From: Sphingobium sp. SCG-1
Lineage (GTDB): Bacteria > Pseudomonadota > Alphaproteobacteria > Sphingomonadales > Sphingomonadaceae
Assembly (NCBI RefSeq): GCF_002953135.1
Contig: NZ_CP026372.1
Coordinates: 620,001 to 684,000, forward strand
Reading direction: 5' to 3'
DNA: 64,000 nucleotides
Below the pieces are notes generated by a model. It ran no database searches, was not told the origin of the DNA, and worked only from the letters and a program-made list of their open reading frames with translations. Below are positions 62,606-64,000 of the stretch, piece after piece (the first letter of the stretch is position 1; every line of letters starts with the position of its first letter). A program made the position numbers and the translations under genes.

Positions 62606-63025
62606 GCGACTTTGCATGAGACATAAGCCCGTTGGCACAAGGCGGCTAGGGGGTAACGCATAATGCCGACCGGATGATCGCGGTTCTTTCCGCGGGACCG
62701 GCGCATTGCGACCACAAACTTAGTGCACTGATATTCTGTTGCCAATGAGGATGAACTCACAGGTCAGTGCCTTCGCAAGGTGCAAGCCTCCGGTAGTCTG
62801 AGATAGGCTTAGCCGTAGGCTGATAACGGCAACTCGGACCTAAAAACGGTCCTGATCGTCTCCGCCCTTTGTTTAACCAAGCATCGTCGCTTTGAGGAAG
62901 CGCCTCACTCAACACGTAAACGAGTGCCACTTCATTTTCTCGACTGAAGGACCACACCCTCGCAGGATTCTCGTGCTCGGTTATCCGGGAGGCCCTAGGT
63001 CATTTGTTGCTTACTCGGGGCGTAA
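62606..63025. other. Intergenic region, no gene recognised
   Basis: 420 bp between the DUF2147 gene start and the formylglycine-enzyme stop, both on the minus strand. Short frames on either strand (62757-62957 minus, 62892-63086 plus) have no ribosome-binding site or known motif. No tRNA cloverleaf found by eye. It should carry the DUF2147 promoter; the rest is unexplained. Confidence 0.4.
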
Positions 63026-63982
63026 TCAAACTTTCCTGGAAACGCAGCGAAAACCGATATGGGTCGTCGCGCTGTCTATATGCTGAGGATGACGCGCCGC
63101 AGGGCGATAGCGCTGACAGTAATTGACCGCGCATAGATGTGATCCGCCCTTCAGCACCTTGCGGCCGATCTTAAATCCACCCGCCTCGTAGCTCTCCCCG
63201 ACAGTGGCGCCGCGCGGGTTGATTGCTTCGCAGCATCCGCCGCGGCTCTTCAGCGAGGTTGGAGTACCATACCAGTCCTTGGTCCACTCCCACACGTTGC
63301 CGATCATGTCCGACAAGCCGTAGCCGTTAGGCGGGAAGCTGCCCACGACGCTAGTGCGGAAATTACCGTCGGCCTTGGTCGTCGTGAACGGAAACAGCCC
63401 CTGCCAGTAGTTGGCGAGCATTGCGCCTGCGGGTGCCAGTTCGCCGCCCCAGGCGAACTCGGCGCCTTCAATGCCGCCGCGCGCGGCAAACTCCCATTCG
63501 GCCTCGGTCGGCAATGCCTTGCCCGCCCATTTGGCGTAGGCTCTTGCATCCTCGAACGCGACATGGACCACGGGGTGATCGGCAAGTCCTTCTACACTGC
63601 TGTCGGGGCCGGTGGGATGCCGCCAGTCGGCACCGGCAACGAAGCTCCACCAACGCGAATGATCGTCAAGCGGTACGGGCGAACTCGGCGGATTGAAGAC
63701 CAGCGATCCCGGGACCGCGAAGGCCGGGTCCATTCCGGGATAATGTTTGGGATCGGGCGGGATCTCGGCGGCGGTCCGATAACCGGTCGCCTCGACGAAT
63801 GCCGCGAAGGCGGCGTTGGTGACGGGGGTCTCGTCGATCCAAAAGGGGTCCACCTTCACCCGCCGCAACGGGCGCTCTTCCTCGTAGAATTGCTCTGATC
63901 CCATAGTGAAGCTGCCGCCCGGGATCAGCCGCATTCCTTCATGCGACACTTGCGGCTTAGTCTTGTAAACGGACTTTTTCAT
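63026..63982 (-). CDS. Formylglycine-generating enzyme (sulfatase activator)
   Basis: 318 residues. Opens with RLIPGGSFTMGSEQFYEEER, has HPVVHVAFEDARAYAKWAGK and LPTEAEWEFAARGG, then YGLSDMIGNVWEWTKDWYG, all FGE-fold signatures. The active-site Cys pair is present: C284 in GGSHLCAV and C289 in NYCQRYRPAAR, which bind Cu and oxidise the sulfatase Cys to formylglycine. So this is a true aerobic FGE and not an EgtB-like or other member lacking the pair. No signal peptide. No sulfatase gene in the window; it may lie beyond 64,000 upstream. Confidence 0.92.
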   Translation of the reverse strand: MKKSVYKTKPQVSHEGMRLIPGGSFTMGSEQFYEEERPLRRVKVDPFWIDETPVTNAAFAAFVEATGYRTAAEIPPDPKHYPGMDPAFAVPGSLVFNPPSSPVPLDDHSRWWSFVAGADWRHPTGPDSSVEGLADHPVVHVAFEDARAYAKWAGKALPTEAEWEFAARGGIEGAEFAWGGELAPAGAMLANYWQGLFPFTTTKADGNFRTSVVGSFPPNGYGLSDMIGNVWEWTKDWYGTPTSLKSRGGCCEAINPRGATVGESYEAGGFKIGRKVLKGGSHLCAVNYCQRYRPAARHPQHIDSATTHIGFRCVSRKV

Positions 63983-64000
63983 GCCTGCGCTTTGCTGTGC

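Noticed and set aside
62606..63025. tRNA or small RNA in the gap before the formylglycine-enzyme stop
   Set aside because: No cloverleaf, CCA-end or strong terminator hairpin could be built by eye.

Overview
The window is alphaproteobacterial and almost certainly from a sphingomonad (Sphingobium/Novosphingobium/Sphingomonas type). The pointers are two large FecA-like TonB-dependent receptors inside a catabolic cluster, LigAB-type extradiol dioxygenase subunits close to the Sphingobium SYK-6 pair, a CarD regulator, a split pntAA-pntAB-pntB transhydrogenase, a 41-residue aa3-oxidase subunit IV and high-GC coding in the right half. Genus-level placement is inference.

The left half (1-29,817) is an accessory catabolic region of somewhat lower and uneven GC. 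It opens with the truncated end of an MFS gene and two tandem CmcJ/NvfI-type putative Fe/2-oxoglutarate oxygenases. A minus-strand redox block follows: SDR, NAD-dependent epimerase/reductase, TetR, aldo/keto reductase and a 3-hydroxyisobutyrate-dehydrogenase-like enzyme. After TonB receptor 1 comes operon A (hyuA-hyuB, a 4,5-dihydroxyphthalate-decarboxylase-like gene, an aldehyde dehydrogenase, then a broken MFS gene). Next are a complete minus-strand aromatic-acid MFS gene and a minus-strand LysR-hydrolase-ligA-ligB run. Divergent from LysR is operon B (TonB receptor 2, aldehyde dehydrogenase, MFS transporter, a second decarboxylase-like gene). Operons A and B carry paralogous enzymes, so the region looks like two versions of one uptake/oxidation/decarboxylation route placed on either side of an extradiol ring-cleavage step. 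The substrate cannot be read from sequence, but a carboxylated aromatic funnelled to protocatechuate or a close analogue fits. Four copies of a 17-bp near-palindrome sit before the first MFS gene, the CmcJ-like pair, operon A and the complete MFS gene, suggesting one shared regulon. Scars (IS630 transposase relic, TonB-receptor relic, truncated frameshifted MFS gene) point to assembly by transfer and recombination.

The right half (29,985-64,000) is core chromosome. It holds rplU-rpmA with a GNAT gene, hemB with a gamma-carbonic anhydrase, rpmB, tadA, an envelope glycosyltransferase-like protein and GtrA, a LytS/LytTR two-component pair, HxlR, the bifunctional (p)ppGpp enzyme Rsh, two adhesin-like DUF2807 proteins, carD, fdxA, an S4 protein overlapping an SUV3-like helicase, an M23 endopeptidase, folP, a sigma-54 activator, a cytochrome oxidase subunit IV, the transhydrogenase operon, an Asp/Glu-type racemase, a DUF2147 protein and a formylglycine-generating enzyme at the right edge.

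All calls come from reading the sequence. No database search was run. Many start codons were moved inward from the longest frame on the basis of ribosome-binding sites or paralogue alignment, as stated per entry.
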